A stretch of DNA of 64,000 bases from Takakia lepidozioides (taxonomy: Eukaryota > Streptophyta > Takakiopsida > Takakiales > Takakiaceae): positions 27,542,042 to 27,606,041 of the forward strand of contig CM060734.1 in the NCBI GenBank assembly GCA_030704615.1, given 5' to 3'. The position numbers and the translations under genes are program-made. The notes under the pieces were generated by a model. That model made no database searches, was not told the DNA's origin, and saw only the letters and a program-made list of their open reading frames with translations. Shown piece by piece: positions 11,545-22,037 of the stretch. The first letter of the stretch is position 1, and each line of letters opens with the position of its first letter.

Positions 11545-12438
11545 GTGCCGTTACATTACTACCCCCGAATAGAAATTCGGCACCCAATATCCAACAGGGG
11601 CCGCACGGATGAAGTCGTCTGGGGCAGAGATGCCGGCACTTGTCCGACAGAGAACATCCCCCGGATGGAAATTCAGCGCCGAATTTCCATTCGGATCCCC
11701 TCAAAGGAAGTCATGTCGGGGGGTCAGGCCGAAAACTGGCCGACATAAAAACCTCCGCGGATGCAAAAACGGCGCCGAATTTCCATCCGAGGCCTTTCGG
11801 ATGCTGTCGGCTCGGGGGAAAGGCCGCCATCTGGCCCTCAAATTACAACCCCCGGACGGAAATTCGGCACCGAATATACAACAGGGGAAGCCCGGATGAA
11901 GTCGCCTCGGGCGCAGAGGCCGGCGCGTGTGCGACAGAGAACATCCCCTGGATGGAGATTCGGCGCCGAATTTCCATCCGGGCCCCCCCCAAAGGAAGTC
12001 GTGTTCGGGGGTCAGGCCGAAACTGGCCGCCATAAAGACATCCCCAGATGGAAAAACACGGCCGATTTCCATCCGGGGCGGTTTGATGCAGTCGGGGAGG
12101 GGGGAGAGGCCGGCACCTGGCCGTCACATTTCAACCCCCGGACGGAAATTCGGCACCGAATATCCAACAGGGGACGCCCGGATGAAGTCGCCTCGGGCGT
12201 AGAGGCCGGCACGTGTTCGACAGAGAGCATCCCCTAGATGGAGATTCGGCGCCAAATTTCCATCCGGGCCCCCCCAAAGGAAGTCGTGTCGGGGGGTCAG
12301 GCCGAAAACTGGCCGCCATAAAAACATCCCCAGATGGAAAAACGGCGCCGAATTTCCATCCGAGGCCGTTCCAATGCAGTCGGGGAGGGGGGAGAGGCTG
12401 GCACCTGGCCGTCATATTTCAACCCCCGGACGGAAATT
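11545..12438. repeat. GC-rich tandem repeat, about 286-bp unit, about three copies
   Basis: The motif GAAATTCGGCACC near AATATCCAACAGGGG recurs at about 11571, 11857 and 12143, and a truncated copy starts at about 12432. Each unit also holds short palindromes of the type ATTCGGCGCCGAAT and a block CCAAAGGAAGTCGTG. The array stops abruptly at 12438, where gypsy coding sequence begins. It is probably the subterminal repeat of the neighbouring MULE-like element. Open frames seen in it are by-products of GC content. Confidence 0.75.
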
Positions 12439-12902
12439 CGCCTCAAACTCTTGCTTGAGCTCCTCCCGCAATGCTGCCAATTGAGTGGAAGGAACATGAG
12501 TCTTGACATAGGTGCCCAACAAATTGAGAGTCTTGCTTATGGAACTCATGAGCATGGCCTGCTATGGGTCTTCATGGAAAACCTACTGTTTTTCCTCCTG
12601 ATTCTCTACAGTTTGATGTTTCACAAACCAATCAGGCCATGATCCTACAAGATCTTCTTCCTGAGCAACCTCATCTTCCACAGGTGCTGCAGTACCCTTA
12701 CCCTTACCCCTTCAACCTCCGCCACAGGTTTGGGCATAACCCGCACAACAGGGATTTCCTTGGGCAGACTCTGCATCTTTGGTACCATGGGTTCTCCGAC
12801 CATGCCAAAGTTTTCATAGAGAAGGTCGCCCTTCTCAATTTCTGCCACTACCTGCTCTGTAGTGGGGATGTCCAATCCCTCCCTCTCCACAGCAAGAGGC
12901 TA
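12439..12902 (-). pseudogene. gypsy copy 2 accessory frame, start of the coiled-coil part
   Basis: The minus strand encodes GLDIPTTEQVVAEIEKGDLLYE and the stretch after it, matching the start of the 844-aa frame at 49437 in the intact copy. Here it is in the same frame as the upstream accessory segment (12900-13384), with only a TAG at 12900-12902 between them. The right-hand copy instead has a frameshift there. It is truncated at 12439 within the region matching about 49850 of the intact copy. Confidence 0.8.
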
Positions 12903-13384
12903 TGGTGTAACAGTAAGTCCAGTCTGAGTTACCACTGGGGCAACTTGGTCAGCTTGTTGTGTTGGTCGTGGTACCGAAGTGACTTCTGCCTCCCTCTCTA
13001 ATGGCTGTGCTTCCAGTAATAACAACCCATTATGCTGCTGCACCCCATCCTGTGGAAGAGCTATGGAAACATCATCGTGTGGATTCCTTGTGGCAAGTGG
13101 ATCCGCCATTATAGTTGCTTCCCTCCTCTGTTTCTTGGAGTGGTGCTGCCTCTCTAATCCTCCTTCACCTTGTGAAGAGCCTTGCTCCTCAACTGCAGTT
13201 GTGGCTGCCTCAAACACCCCCATTACCTTGCGTTCTTGCGCATCAAGCAAGCAAGAATCAAAGATAATCTGTGCAATAATTGGGCCAGACACAATGATTG
13301 GGGACTTGGCAGCAGTAGTCTGTAATCGTTTCATCTCCTCCACCAGACCACTATGCATCATCTCTGCCCAAGCTACATCCTCTC
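12900..13384 (-). pseudogene. gypsy copy 2 accessory frame, C-terminal part of the first segment
   Basis: It encodes LVEEMKRL, KSPIIVSGPIIAQII and AQERKVMGVFE, which align with residues of the 469-aa frame (about 48940-49090 in the intact copy). It breaks at 13384 at the target duplication of the nested transposon. The other half resumes at 22029. Removing the insert and one duplication copy leaves the frame open across the junction. Confidence 0.85.
13376..13384. repeat. 9-bp target-site duplication, left copy (CATCCTCTC)
   Basis: CATCCTCTC occurs here and again at 22029-22037, flanking the nested element. The duplicated bases lie inside gypsy coding sequence. Confidence 0.85.
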
Positions 13385-13478
13385 GGGGGTTGCAAATCCA
13401 TGAGCATGAACGGTGAGCGCATGAGCATGAGTAGAGGTTCCCGATCCTCGCCCGAACCTACACCGAACCACCTCGAAG

Positions 13479-13739
13479 GTGGATGGAGGTTGGGCAGAGG
13501 TGATAGAAGAGGATGATGACACCCCGGACAATGCATCATGGACCCTATATGATGAAGCTCTAGAAGATACGGATGTTGGAGAAGGAGACGAAGACACGAC
13601 CATTGACAACGAGGTGGAGGATGATTCGGAGGCGCCTTTTGAGGGCCGGGCCATTTATGACGATGACTCTGATGACCAAGAAGACTTGCAGCTTGATGAT
13701 GATGAAGAGGCTCCGGATGATGATGTTCAAGTTGATTAG
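13479..13739 (+). CDS. short acidic frame near the left end of the nested transposon, unidentified
   Basis: An open frame (GTG start in the listing, no clear ATG) encodes a strongly acidic stretch with WAEVIEEDDD, NASWTLYDEALED and runs of Asp/Glu, ending in TAG at 13737-13739. It may be the C-terminal tail of a transposase exon: a WAEV block followed by acidic residues also occurs in the hAT tail at 32871-33362. No upstream exon is present. It is probably a remnant. Confidence 0.35.
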   Translation: MDGGWAEVIEEDDDTPDNASWTLYDEALEDTDVGEGDEDTTIDNEVEDDSEAPFEGRAIYDDDSDDQEDLQLDDDEEAPDDDVQVD

Positions 13740-14101
13740 ACACAAAATCAAAGCTACATAACAATTCTCGCACCGAACTAGACCCATCCCTTCGATTGAT
13801 TGTACATGTACATGCATACTGTACTTTATTTCTATGATCTATCATCAAATATGGCTATGGCTGGTAGTCTTTCAAGAAAGAAGGCAGAGGCAATGAATAT
13901 GTTGGAGCAACAGCCTCTTCCTCATTTGGGTGTGAATGGTCAAAACCAAACGTCGCTCCTTCCACTCCTCACTCACTCCTTCCAAAACCACAATCAGATC
14001 TTGCATGAGTACTACTCTCTAAACCCTAAACTTTGTGGAATACACTTTACATACATTGAGAAGATTAAAGAAAATAATCTCCATGCGAGGGGGAATGGCG
14101 C

Positions 14102-14305
14102 TTATACCTTGCGTGGTACTTTTTTCCCTTGGACATCATCCCGATATCGGTCTTTCTTGCACTTTGGGCACTTGGTGAGATGCGAATCATCTCCGTAGTA
14201 TAGGGTTTTATCACATGGACATGCATGAAAAATCTTATAGCCCATCCCCACAGAGTCCAAGACTTCGCGCGCCTCTTTCCGCGACTGTGGCATCTTGGGT
14301 TTCAA
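14102..14305 (-). pseudogene. CACTA TNP2 N-terminal zinc-site exon, displaced
   Basis: The minus strand encodes SRKEAREVLDSVGMGYKIF, then HACPCDKTLYY and KCPKCKKDRY, and ends VPRK at a possible splice donor (GTATAAG). This is the paired-cysteine block found at the N-terminus of En/Spm TNP2 transposases. In a normal gene it should lie upstream of the block at about 17900, but here it is about 1.7 kb beyond the 3' side of the remaining transposase. It is either from a second truncated CACTA copy or the result of a rearrangement. Confidence 0.65.
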
Positions 14306-14942
14306 GTGTGGAGCAAGGATATAGTCTGCAATAGTTCACATTATGGCAGACATCCCAACATTACTTATGCCAAATCGAATTTGAAGATTGAGCAAAAGTA
14401 AGATTGTTGAACTCTGTGTCCATTTCAAGAATAAATAACTTTTTACTTTGTACTACTATGCACACAAACTACTCCTATGTTGAACAAACATGGTCAAGAC
14501 CTTACAACACACATACGAAGTTATAAGCACAATAGTAACCATCTCTCCCAACCTAACCTGAGAATATGTTCTGCTCCATTCAACTAAATCTATCAGTAAA
14601 CCTCACACACCATGAGTAAATAATAGATTCTTGCCTAACTTATCCAGCCTTAGTTCAATAGACTATTGTGCCTTTCACAAATTAAGGTACTAGAGAAGTA
14701 TGGTCCAGAAAGAGGCAATGCATACACCGTTTCCTTCAACCTCCCCCATCTACCTGGCTTAGTTGTCATTTTTATACAGGTCCAGCTTTGAGTGGGGATG
14801 ATATAATCGGTGGCAACCACAACACCTTACATTGCCCTACGGACCCCCCAATAACGAATGTGGTGCTATAGTCTGTGGCAACTATAACACCTCACATGCA
14901 GGCCACGGTCATAGGCGTTCCACCTCCTATTTCCGTGGACTG
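14306..14942. other. no recognisable gene
   Basis: AT-rich sequence between CACTA fragments. I find no long frame, repeat or terminal motif. It is possibly intron or 3' sequence of the CACTA element. Confidence 0.4.
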
Positions 14943-15875
14943 TTACCAAGATGCATGAAGTCGCAGTTTTGGTTGCCGATTATGTCCAGTCTCTCCGTCC
15001 ACCGTAATTGCCTCACCCCATGGAGATCCGAGACCATGATAGATACGTCTTCCTCTTGGCTGAGCATGCACAACCACCTTCCAATTCCCCCCTCTTGTTT
15101 TGTCATCGGAGAAGAAAACTTGCTCCATGTCTGAAGGCCGTGAAAAAGGTTCATCGGAGGGACAATGAGTAGGGTTGAGCCTATCTGCATTGACGCGCAT
15201 AAAACCACAATCATCTTGCACTAGTGTTGCGGAGGGCCCCACAAGATGTGGCTGGAACCACCTTCCCTTGAAGAGAAGAGGCCGGTACCTTGTATACTGA
15301 AGTTGGAGTATGCTCTCAAGCTCTCCAATGTACTCAAGTTTGCTCATAGCAAGTCATGTATCTCCCTTGCCCCACACGGAGTCTTACTAATATGTGGCAC
15401 ACAAGCCAGAATCAAAGGTTGTTTTGCGCTTCATGTCAAGAGCACGAATGCGGAAATGATGACCGTGAACCCAAACCGCCGTGTACGAGGTCGCGAATTG
15501 AGAGGGGCCCCTTGCAATGTCTTGCACCAAATCTGAAACTACCTCTCCTTGAGCAACGACGTCATAAACTGAAGTCCAAAGCCACTGTTGGAATGAACTT
15601 AGAGGGCAATTCCATGGCAAATTTTGTGAAGGAACATTCCGGTGGCCCGCTCCTCGTCGTGGGCGTCTAGTAACCGGCCTTGGATGGTTCCGCCTCCATG
15701 CAAGCGTCTCCTCCTCTTGTTGCTGAACAAGATTATTGTATCTTGCCTCCCACTCATGTATGGATGGGGTGTTCTTCAGTATGAAGTCATGCGTTTGCTC
15801 AATCACCAAGGTCGGCAATTTTATTTTTTGGGCAAAACGATGTCGTTGGTTCGTGCATCCTCTTCTTTCTTCCAC
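14943..15875 (-). pseudogene. CACTA transposase C-terminal region (DUF4216-like)
   Basis: Two minus-strand frames cover this stretch. The first (15387-15875) is a poorly conserved linker with many Arg and Gln. The second (14943-15347) has a block with LEYIGELESILQLQY, RPLLFKGRWFQP, VNADRLN, and then EQVFFSDD and GNWKVVVHAQPR. That series resembles the DUF4216 domain that follows DUF4218 in CACTA transposases. A frameshift separates the two frames. The call rests on order and motif resemblance. Confidence 0.6.
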
Positions 15876-15983
15876 ATCCGAGGGGCTTCCTCATCCACCC
15901 TTTCCATGTACTCCGTGCAATAGAACATAACTTCTTGCAACGTATACCCCTCCGCCATGCTACCCTCGGGTGCGCCATTTGTC

Positions 15984-17986
15984 TTACAATCCTTTCAAAG
16001 TTTTCATATAACGCTCAAGGAAGTACATCCACCGAGAATGAACGGGGCTGGCAATCGAAGCCTCTTCCACTAAGTGCACTACCAAGTGCACTTGGATGTC
16101 AAAGAAGGAGGGAGGAAGGTGCATCTCCAACATACACATTACCTCCGCCGCCTCCTTCTTCATGCGTTGAAAATTTGCTTCTTCCAACTCTTTGGAGCAA
16201 ATCCTCCGGAACAAGCCTTCCAATCTATAGATTGTCTCACAAACCTCGGGAGTCAATGTCCCACGTACTGCAATGGGCAAGATGTCTTGCAATAGATTGT
16301 GGTAGTCATGAGACTTCAAACCATGGACCCCGTCTTCTTCGCTGAACTTCGTACGGATGGATGACCCATAACCAGTTGGTGTTCGGACAGCACTTATGGT
16401 GGCTATCACTTTCTTGTATTCCTCTTTTGTCCATTGCCAAGGTGCGCGCCTATACTTCCACCGTACAACACCCTTTGGGTCCACACCATTTTTTTCGGCC
16501 CATAGATGGCGCATGCGACCCTGCTCCTCAAGCTCTTTTCTAACCCGAGAGAATCTCCTTTTGCAGCCACTCCCTTCTTTGCCGGCGTGCCATGAAGAAC
16601 CCGAAAAAGGGACAAGCAGACATTCTTATCAATATGCATGGAATCTAGAAGATGGCGAATCTTTAGGTCCTACATATATCCCCACCCACAAAGACTTACA
16701 CAAATTTTTTTACGTGAAAGTGACAATGCAACGCATACCAAATATGCAATATCACATGCATGCATAGGGATATTGACGGTGTTTTGTGGAATATGTACCG
16801 CCCAATATGGCAACTCGTAGAAGATTGAAAGTCGTTTCATGCCGGGCACGTCCACTTCACCGTCCGTGCCCGCATGGGCTTCCTTCCATCGGTCCTCCCA
16901 AAACTGCCCGGATGGTGTCATAGGGGGGGGGACGTACTTCCTCTTTGCCATCAAACAAGTGTTTCTCTCTTCTTCTCCATCGATGGCTCATAGGAAGAAA
17001 TTTGCGGTAGTTGGGATACACCATCTTGTGAAGATGGCGGGAGCTATGTGCATCAAGATCATCGCCACAATGCAAGCATGCATGGTACCATTTGGTGCTT
17101 AGCCCCGCGCAAACAGTTAGTCATGTACTACACATCCCGCCACATTAGCAAAAACAAAAAGTTGTCATGTGCATGGCCCATAATGTCATCTACCCCACTA
17201 CGGTGCACAAGACTGTCGCCGCTACTTCAATCAATCCCAATTTTCATTGATATTATCCGGCATTGACAAATGAATGTACGCGGGTTGTTCATGGGGGACA
17301 TAATATACCTGGATAATCATGCATTGTCCAAAGCAAGATGCCTCTCATCTGAAAAGATTGTCCGGCCATAGGTCAAGTGAAGCATCCATGTCGGGACCCC
17401 CCCTCCATAGCTCTTTAAGTTCATCAACAAGAGGTCGCAAGTACGTGTCCATGTTTGCCACTTGTTTTTTCCCTATGAGACATTCAGATCATTGTTTCAA
17501 TGCTCCACCAATATGCAGATTATACTACAAATGAATTACATGTCTTACTCCATGATTATGTCACTCATCAATCTTGCATCCGAATTGCATCAAAGATCAG
17601 AAGTTTAATGTAAAGTCGAAGGCAATAATAAACATGAAATGAGTACACTCACCTGGCACAATGGCAGCCAACATGATATGGCCTTTTTTAATTGAAAGAT
17701 ACAGAGGGATGTTGTAATTTACCATGGTCACCGGCCAAGTGGAATGACTACATGACTGGACAGAGAATGGGTTGACCCCATCCGAGGAGAAGCCGAGGTG
17801 GACATGTCGTGGGTCCTCCAAGAGAAAATGCCACATCTCTTCAATATGCCTCCATGCTTGTGAATCTTGTGGCCCGCACACCTTTCCCGGGGGGCTCCGA
17901 TGCGAGGTGTGCCATCTCATGAGTCTGGCCAATTCGGGGCTTTGGTACTGTGCCCTCAATTGCAGGATGATCGGAAAGTAATGCAT
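15984..17986 (-). pseudogene. CACTA (En/Spm) TNP2-type transposase with DUF4218 domain
   Basis: From 17986 downward the minus strand encodes LARLMRWHTSHRS, a SQAWRHIEEMW block, EDPRHVHLGFSSDGVNPF and a WPVTMVNYNIPLYL block, all hallmarks of TNP2. Then come LKELWRGGPDMDASL (about 17400), HRWRRREKHLFDGKEEVRPP (about 16960-17010), FYELPYWAVH (about 16810) and MHIDKNVCLSL (16639). The DUF4218 part has VHGLKSHDYHNLLQDILPIA (about 16300) and PPSFFDIQVHLVVHLVEEA (about 16070). Frameshifts, and possibly introns, separate the blocks. The gene starts abruptly next to a poly-A/T tract at about 17990-18010. It would have catalysed cut-and-paste movement of the CACTA element. Confidence 0.85.
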
Positions 17987-18039
17987 ATGAAAAAAAAAAA
18001 AAAAAAAAAACTAAGAACCCCCAAAGGCCTAAACTAACC

Positions 18040-18593
18040 TAGAAAGCCCTGCCGTCGCTGCCTGCGACCCCCACGCGTCGCCACCTGCGATGCGGTTTTT
18101 AGGCTGGGGGTTGCAAATGGCGACGGCCAACCGTCGCCAACTGTGACCTGTTTTTTTGAATGGATTTATGAGGCCAGGGGTCGCACACTGTGACCCGTTT
18201 TTTTATTTTTTATTTTAAGAATAGGGCAGCCGGGCAGTTTGCGACGCCCGGCCGTCGCAGGGGCCTTTTGCCCTTCATGCCACCATGCGACGGCCTGGCG
18301 TCGCAAGAAAAGGCTGCGATGAAAGAAGGGTTTTTTTTTTTTTCCGACGTGCGACGAGGGGCCGTTGCCCGAAAGGGCTGCCTTCTGCCCTTCGCCGGGG
18401 GCGACGCTTGGGCGTCGCACGGAAGGGCTGCCTTTGCCCTTCATCACTCCGTGCGACGGCCAGGTGGCGGCCCGCGGGTTTGGCTGCGACGGGCCCGACG
18501 TCACAAACACGCTCCACGGGGTTGGCGTCGCACGCTCGACGCCGCGCGAGGCATGGGGCGCGGCTGGCGTCGCACCCCCCCCCCCCCCCCCCC
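18040..18593. repeat. CACTA subterminal repeats (GCGACG / CGTCGC motifs)
   Basis: Many short direct and inverted copies of GCGACGGCC and GGCGTCGC crowd the stretch between the transposase and the CACTA terminus. Subterminal repeats of this kind bind transposase in En/Spm elements. A run of about 21 C residues sits at the outer edge (about 18575-18594). Confidence 0.7.
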
Positions 18594-18594
18594 C

Positions 18595-18607
18595 ATTTGC
18601 TGTAGTG
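18595..18607 (-). repeat. CACTA terminal inverted repeat (one end)
   Basis: Read on the minus strand, it is CACTACAGCAAAT, the canonical CACTA start. It bounds the subterminal repeats and faces the transposase. The bases just outside are CAT. I could not find a matching CAT-CACTA terminus to the left, so the other end is lost or rearranged. Confidence 0.8.
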
Positions 18608-19139
18608 CATCTTGGGACTACCTAGGTCTCACCAAGCTTGTTCTTAGCCCTCCTTTTCTGCTTGTAATCTGGGTAGTTGCATCTACAGACCTCATTGCGG
18701 ACGTCCCATGAAGACTGATTATCCCGAGTTTACCCTTAGATGGTTCATCTAGCATATATGAAATGCATGGAAATGAAGTCAATGATGCGCGTTCGAAGGC
18801 TTCTCAATGGTTGCTAACTTTTGTACTCCAATCATCTATAGAAACCCGTTTGGAAGCACACTCCAAACCAGAATCTTGTTTTCACCAAACTGCCTTGTAC
18901 ACCCTTCTTTTCTGAAACCAGCATTCGTGGTGATGATGATGCGCAACTAGAGGCTTCCACCCCGGGCTGAAGCACCTTCATATTTAACAATCATTTTTGC
19001 GTTCTGTCGCGAGGACAAACTTAAAAACTACAAGTGCCCAAGAGAAAAGAAATTGTTTCATGCAAACATATTGGTTCTGTGAACTCATACATGTTCATCA
19101 AAGAGGTAAATAGTTTTAAGACAATAGTAATAATAATAA
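18608..19139. other. no recognisable gene
   Basis: Non-repetitive sequence between the CACTA end and the palindromic array. I see no frame or motif that I can support. Confidence 0.4.
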
Positions 19140-20800
19140 TGAATCTATTAGTCGGCGTCGACTTATCTTCGACTATAAACACAAAATAACAGTTTGGATT
19201 TAAAGTCTGCACCGACTTAACCAAAAAAAAAAAAAACAATTAGTCGGCGCCGACTTATCTTCGACTATGAACACAAAAAATCATTTAACCAAGAGAATTT
19301 AAATATAATAATAATAATAATAACAGCGCCGACTTATCCGCGATTATGAACACAAAAAATCAGCTTGGGTTTAAAGTCGGCACCGACTATAACCGAAGGA
19401 AGAAATTAAATAATATATAAATAATAATAATATATTTTTAAAAAAAAACCGGCTCCGACTTATCCGCGATTATGAACACAAAAAATCAGCTTGGGTTTAA
19501 AGTCGGCACCGACTATAACCAAAGGAAGAAATAAAATAAATAAATAAATAAACTATTAGTCGGCGCCATCTTATCCTCGATTATGAACCCCAAAAATCAG
19601 CTTAGGTTGAAAGTCGGCACCGACTTTAACCAAAGGAGCCAAAGAAAAAATTAAAAAATTAAAAAATTAATAAAAACTATTAGTTGGCGCTGACTTATCC
19701 TCGATTATGAACTGGAAAAATCAGCTTGGGTCTAAAGTCGGCACCGACTTTTAACCAAAGGAGCAAAGAAAGAAGTAAAAAATAAAAAATATTAGTCGGC
19801 GCCGACTTATCTTCGATTATGAACACAAAAAACCAGCTTGGGTTTAAAGTCGGCACCGACTTTAACGATGGGAACTTTATACCCATGAGCATGAGCAAAA
19901 ATATTATGAGCAAAGATAAAACACACACATTATTTGGATGAATATAGTATTTGCTCTAGAATCTTGATTTACTTGGCGCCGACTTATAGGTTTTTCTTTA
20001 AAAAAAAGAAAAAACTGATTTTTTGTGTTCAAACTTGAATAAGTCGACGCCGATTTATAGTTTGTTTGGTTTTTTTTTTTTCAGTTTTTTTGCTCCCATT
20101 GTTAAAGTCGGTGCCGACTTTAAACCCACACTGATTTTTTGTGTTCATAGTCGAAGATAAGTCGGCGCCGACTTCTAGGTTTTTTTTTTTTGTTTTTTTT
20201 TTTCCCCCTCCCATCGTTAAAGTCGGTGCCGACTTTAAACACACACTGATTTTTAATGTTCGTAGTCGAAGATAAGTCGGTGTCGACTTATATTTTTCTT
20301 AATTTTTTTTGTGTGTTTTTCTCCCATCGTTAAAGTCGGTGCCGACTTTTAACCCACACTGATTTTTTGTGTTCATAGTCGAAGATAAGTCGGTGCCGAC
20401 TTATAGTTTTTTCTTTTTCTTTTTTCTTTTTTTCCTCCCATCGTTAAAGTCGGTGCCGACTTTAAACACATACTTGTTTTTTATGTTCATAGTCGAAGAT
20501 AAGTCGGTGCCGACTTTAAACCCACACTGATTTTTTTTGTTCCTTGTTGAAGATGAGTCGGCGCCGACTTATAGGTTTTTCTCTTTCTTTCTTTATTTCT
20601 TTCCCTCTTTGAAACTTTAACCCCAAACTGATTTGTATATTCTTAGTCGAGGATAAGTCGGCACAGACTTCTAATTTATTTAGTTTAATATTTTGTTTTT
20701 TGCTTCTGATAAACTTTCACCCAAATTGATTTTTTATGTTCATAATCGGAGATAAGTCTGATACCCATACCACACCAACATTGGTCGGCACCGACTTATA
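19140..20800. repeat. head-to-head array of AGTCGGCGCCGACTT palindromes
   Basis: Up to about 19870 the units read AGTCGGCGCCGACTTATC, then about 30 bases with TATGAACACAAAA, then AGTCGGCACCGACTTTAAC. From about 20030 the units are the reverse complement of this. The unit is about 75-90 bp. Each core is itself a near-perfect palindrome, and the whole array is a large inverted repeat around a 130-bp AT-rich centre. It looks like two subterminal arrays of a DNA transposon brought together by internal deletion. Confidence 0.85.
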
Positions 20801-21039
20801 ATTTGCTTATTTCAATAAGTCTAAGATTAATATTGTGTCCACTATCAGCTATCTAGTTGGTTCTGAGTCTAGAATTGCAGCGACAAACTTGCATTTCTGG
20901 TAGTATCCTCAATCAGTCCGCTAGTCCACAACTCGTAATAGAACTAGGTATTTTTTTTTTTCGTTTAAGTCAAATACATTGCCTCCATAGGCCACTGATC
21001 TACGTCATCATGGACACTGAGCTTCTCTGTCTGGCCTAT
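20801..21039. other. no recognisable gene
   Basis: Sequence after the palindromic array without a supported feature. Confidence 0.3.
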
Positions 21040-21562
21040 CTATATGGTCTCAGATCCGACACCGGTAGAGATGGCATGACCCATTGAGCTGCACCCATGT
21101 GTCAATGTATGGAGTGTGGAATGAATGGAGCACTCACTAAGTATGCATACAGACTCTTCAACTACTGGTGTCTCCAGGCAAATTGTGCATGGTTGCAATG
21201 CCCTTGTTTCCGTCGGCACAACAGACTCCGGAGCCAACTCTTCAACGATGTCAATGGAAACACTAGTGCAAATCCTCCTCTTCATTAACCTCCGTCCCCT
21301 CGTCGTCACCTCATTCCTCATCCTCCATCCCCACGTTTTCATCAGCGTCTGACTCCTGTAAATCAGTGCTACATTCCTCTTCAGCTGGAGCGTTCTCATT
21401 TTGCGACTGCATAAGCAACAAAGCCTCATATTCCTGCCTGGCAACACACTCGGCGATATAGTCGAGATAAAGAGTCCACCACGATTCGGAAACAGGTCTG
21501 TCCTCCTCGTCGCCCTCCACAGCACGGCTGCTGCCGCCTGCATCCACATTGGCAGTGTCCAT
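21040..21562 (-). pseudogene. degraded frame near the right end of the nested transposon, possible RING-like motif
   Basis: A minus-strand ATG at 21560-21562 opens a frame beginning MDTANVDAGGSS, then an acidic stretch and SESWWTLYLDYIAECVARQ, ending at 21311. In a neighbouring frame, PCTICLETPVVEES (about 21150-21200) has the CxxC start of a RING finger, but no complete cross-brace set of Cys/His residues follows. If these were one gene, a frameshift separates them. The SWTLY resemblance to the acidic frame at the other end of the element is suggestive only. Confidence 0.3.
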
Positions 21563-21965
21563 CTTAGCTAAACAGACAAAATGACTAACAACAAACTTGA
21601 TTTTGAGCTGCCAACACTGTGTCTGTAATCATTGCAGACTTTCCTTAACCAGCCAGTGCATAATCGGCGCCGTGAATGACATAACCTAGCCGGCCCAAAA
21701 CACCAGGAATCACTGTCTTTCAGATCTTACTTGTGTTCAATTTATTTATTTTTTATTACAAACGGTTATATTCTTGCGGCCTTATTCTCCTCTTATGCCT
21801 GTAATCGTTGCCGACTATGCAGGTTCGGCAGTTGCCAAACCTGCTTTTTCTGAACCGAGGGCAAACTTCTAGGCCACATTATGATGCAGCACCTCGCACT
21901 TTTTGACATGAAAAACAATCAAAATTAGGTCGGGAAGGGCTAAATTCTAGGAATATTCCCTAAAA
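21563..21965. other. no recognisable gene
   Basis: Sequence between the degraded frame and the right terminal repeat of the nested transposon. Nothing supported. Confidence 0.3.
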
Positions 21966-22028
21966 ATTCTCTGCTCATGCTTATATGTGCTCATGCTCAT
22001 GCTCACCGCTCATGCAAAGTACACACCC

Positions 22029-22037
22029 CATCCTCTC
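22029..22037. repeat. 9-bp target-site duplication, right copy (CATCCTCTC)
   Basis: Exact partner of 13376-13384. Gypsy coding sequence resumes directly after it. Confidence 0.85.

Larger units (their letters stand above)
13385..22028. mobile_element. nested DNA transposon, GGG ends, 9-bp target duplication, MULE-like
   Basis: The left end starts GGGGGTTGCAAATCCATGAG. The right end read inward starts GGGTGTGTACTTTGCATGAG. Both continue into CATGAGC and GGTGAGC repeats. The 9-bp duplication CATCCTCTC flanks it. GGG ends with 9-bp duplications point to a Mutator-like element, although I see no MULE transposase inside. Its contents are composite: a short acidic frame near the left end, CACTA sequences (about 14.1-18.6 kb), a palindromic AGTCGG array (19140-20800) and a degraded frame at 21040-21562. 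It has therefore received further insertions after landing or before. Confidence 0.75.

Noticed and set aside
11545-12438. Long overlapping frames on both strands of the 286-bp repeat as genes
   Set aside because: They arise from GC-rich repeats, overlap in several frames and have no domain.
19875-19905. Another terminal repeat of the GGG/CATGAGC family inside the palindromic array (GGGAACTTTATACCCATGAGC)
   Set aside because: The GATGGGA part belongs to the AGTCGG repeat unit and no partner end with a duplication is found.
18608-22028. MULE transposase inside the nested transposon
   Set aside because: I found no DDE or zinc-finger blocks of that family; only short degraded frames are present.
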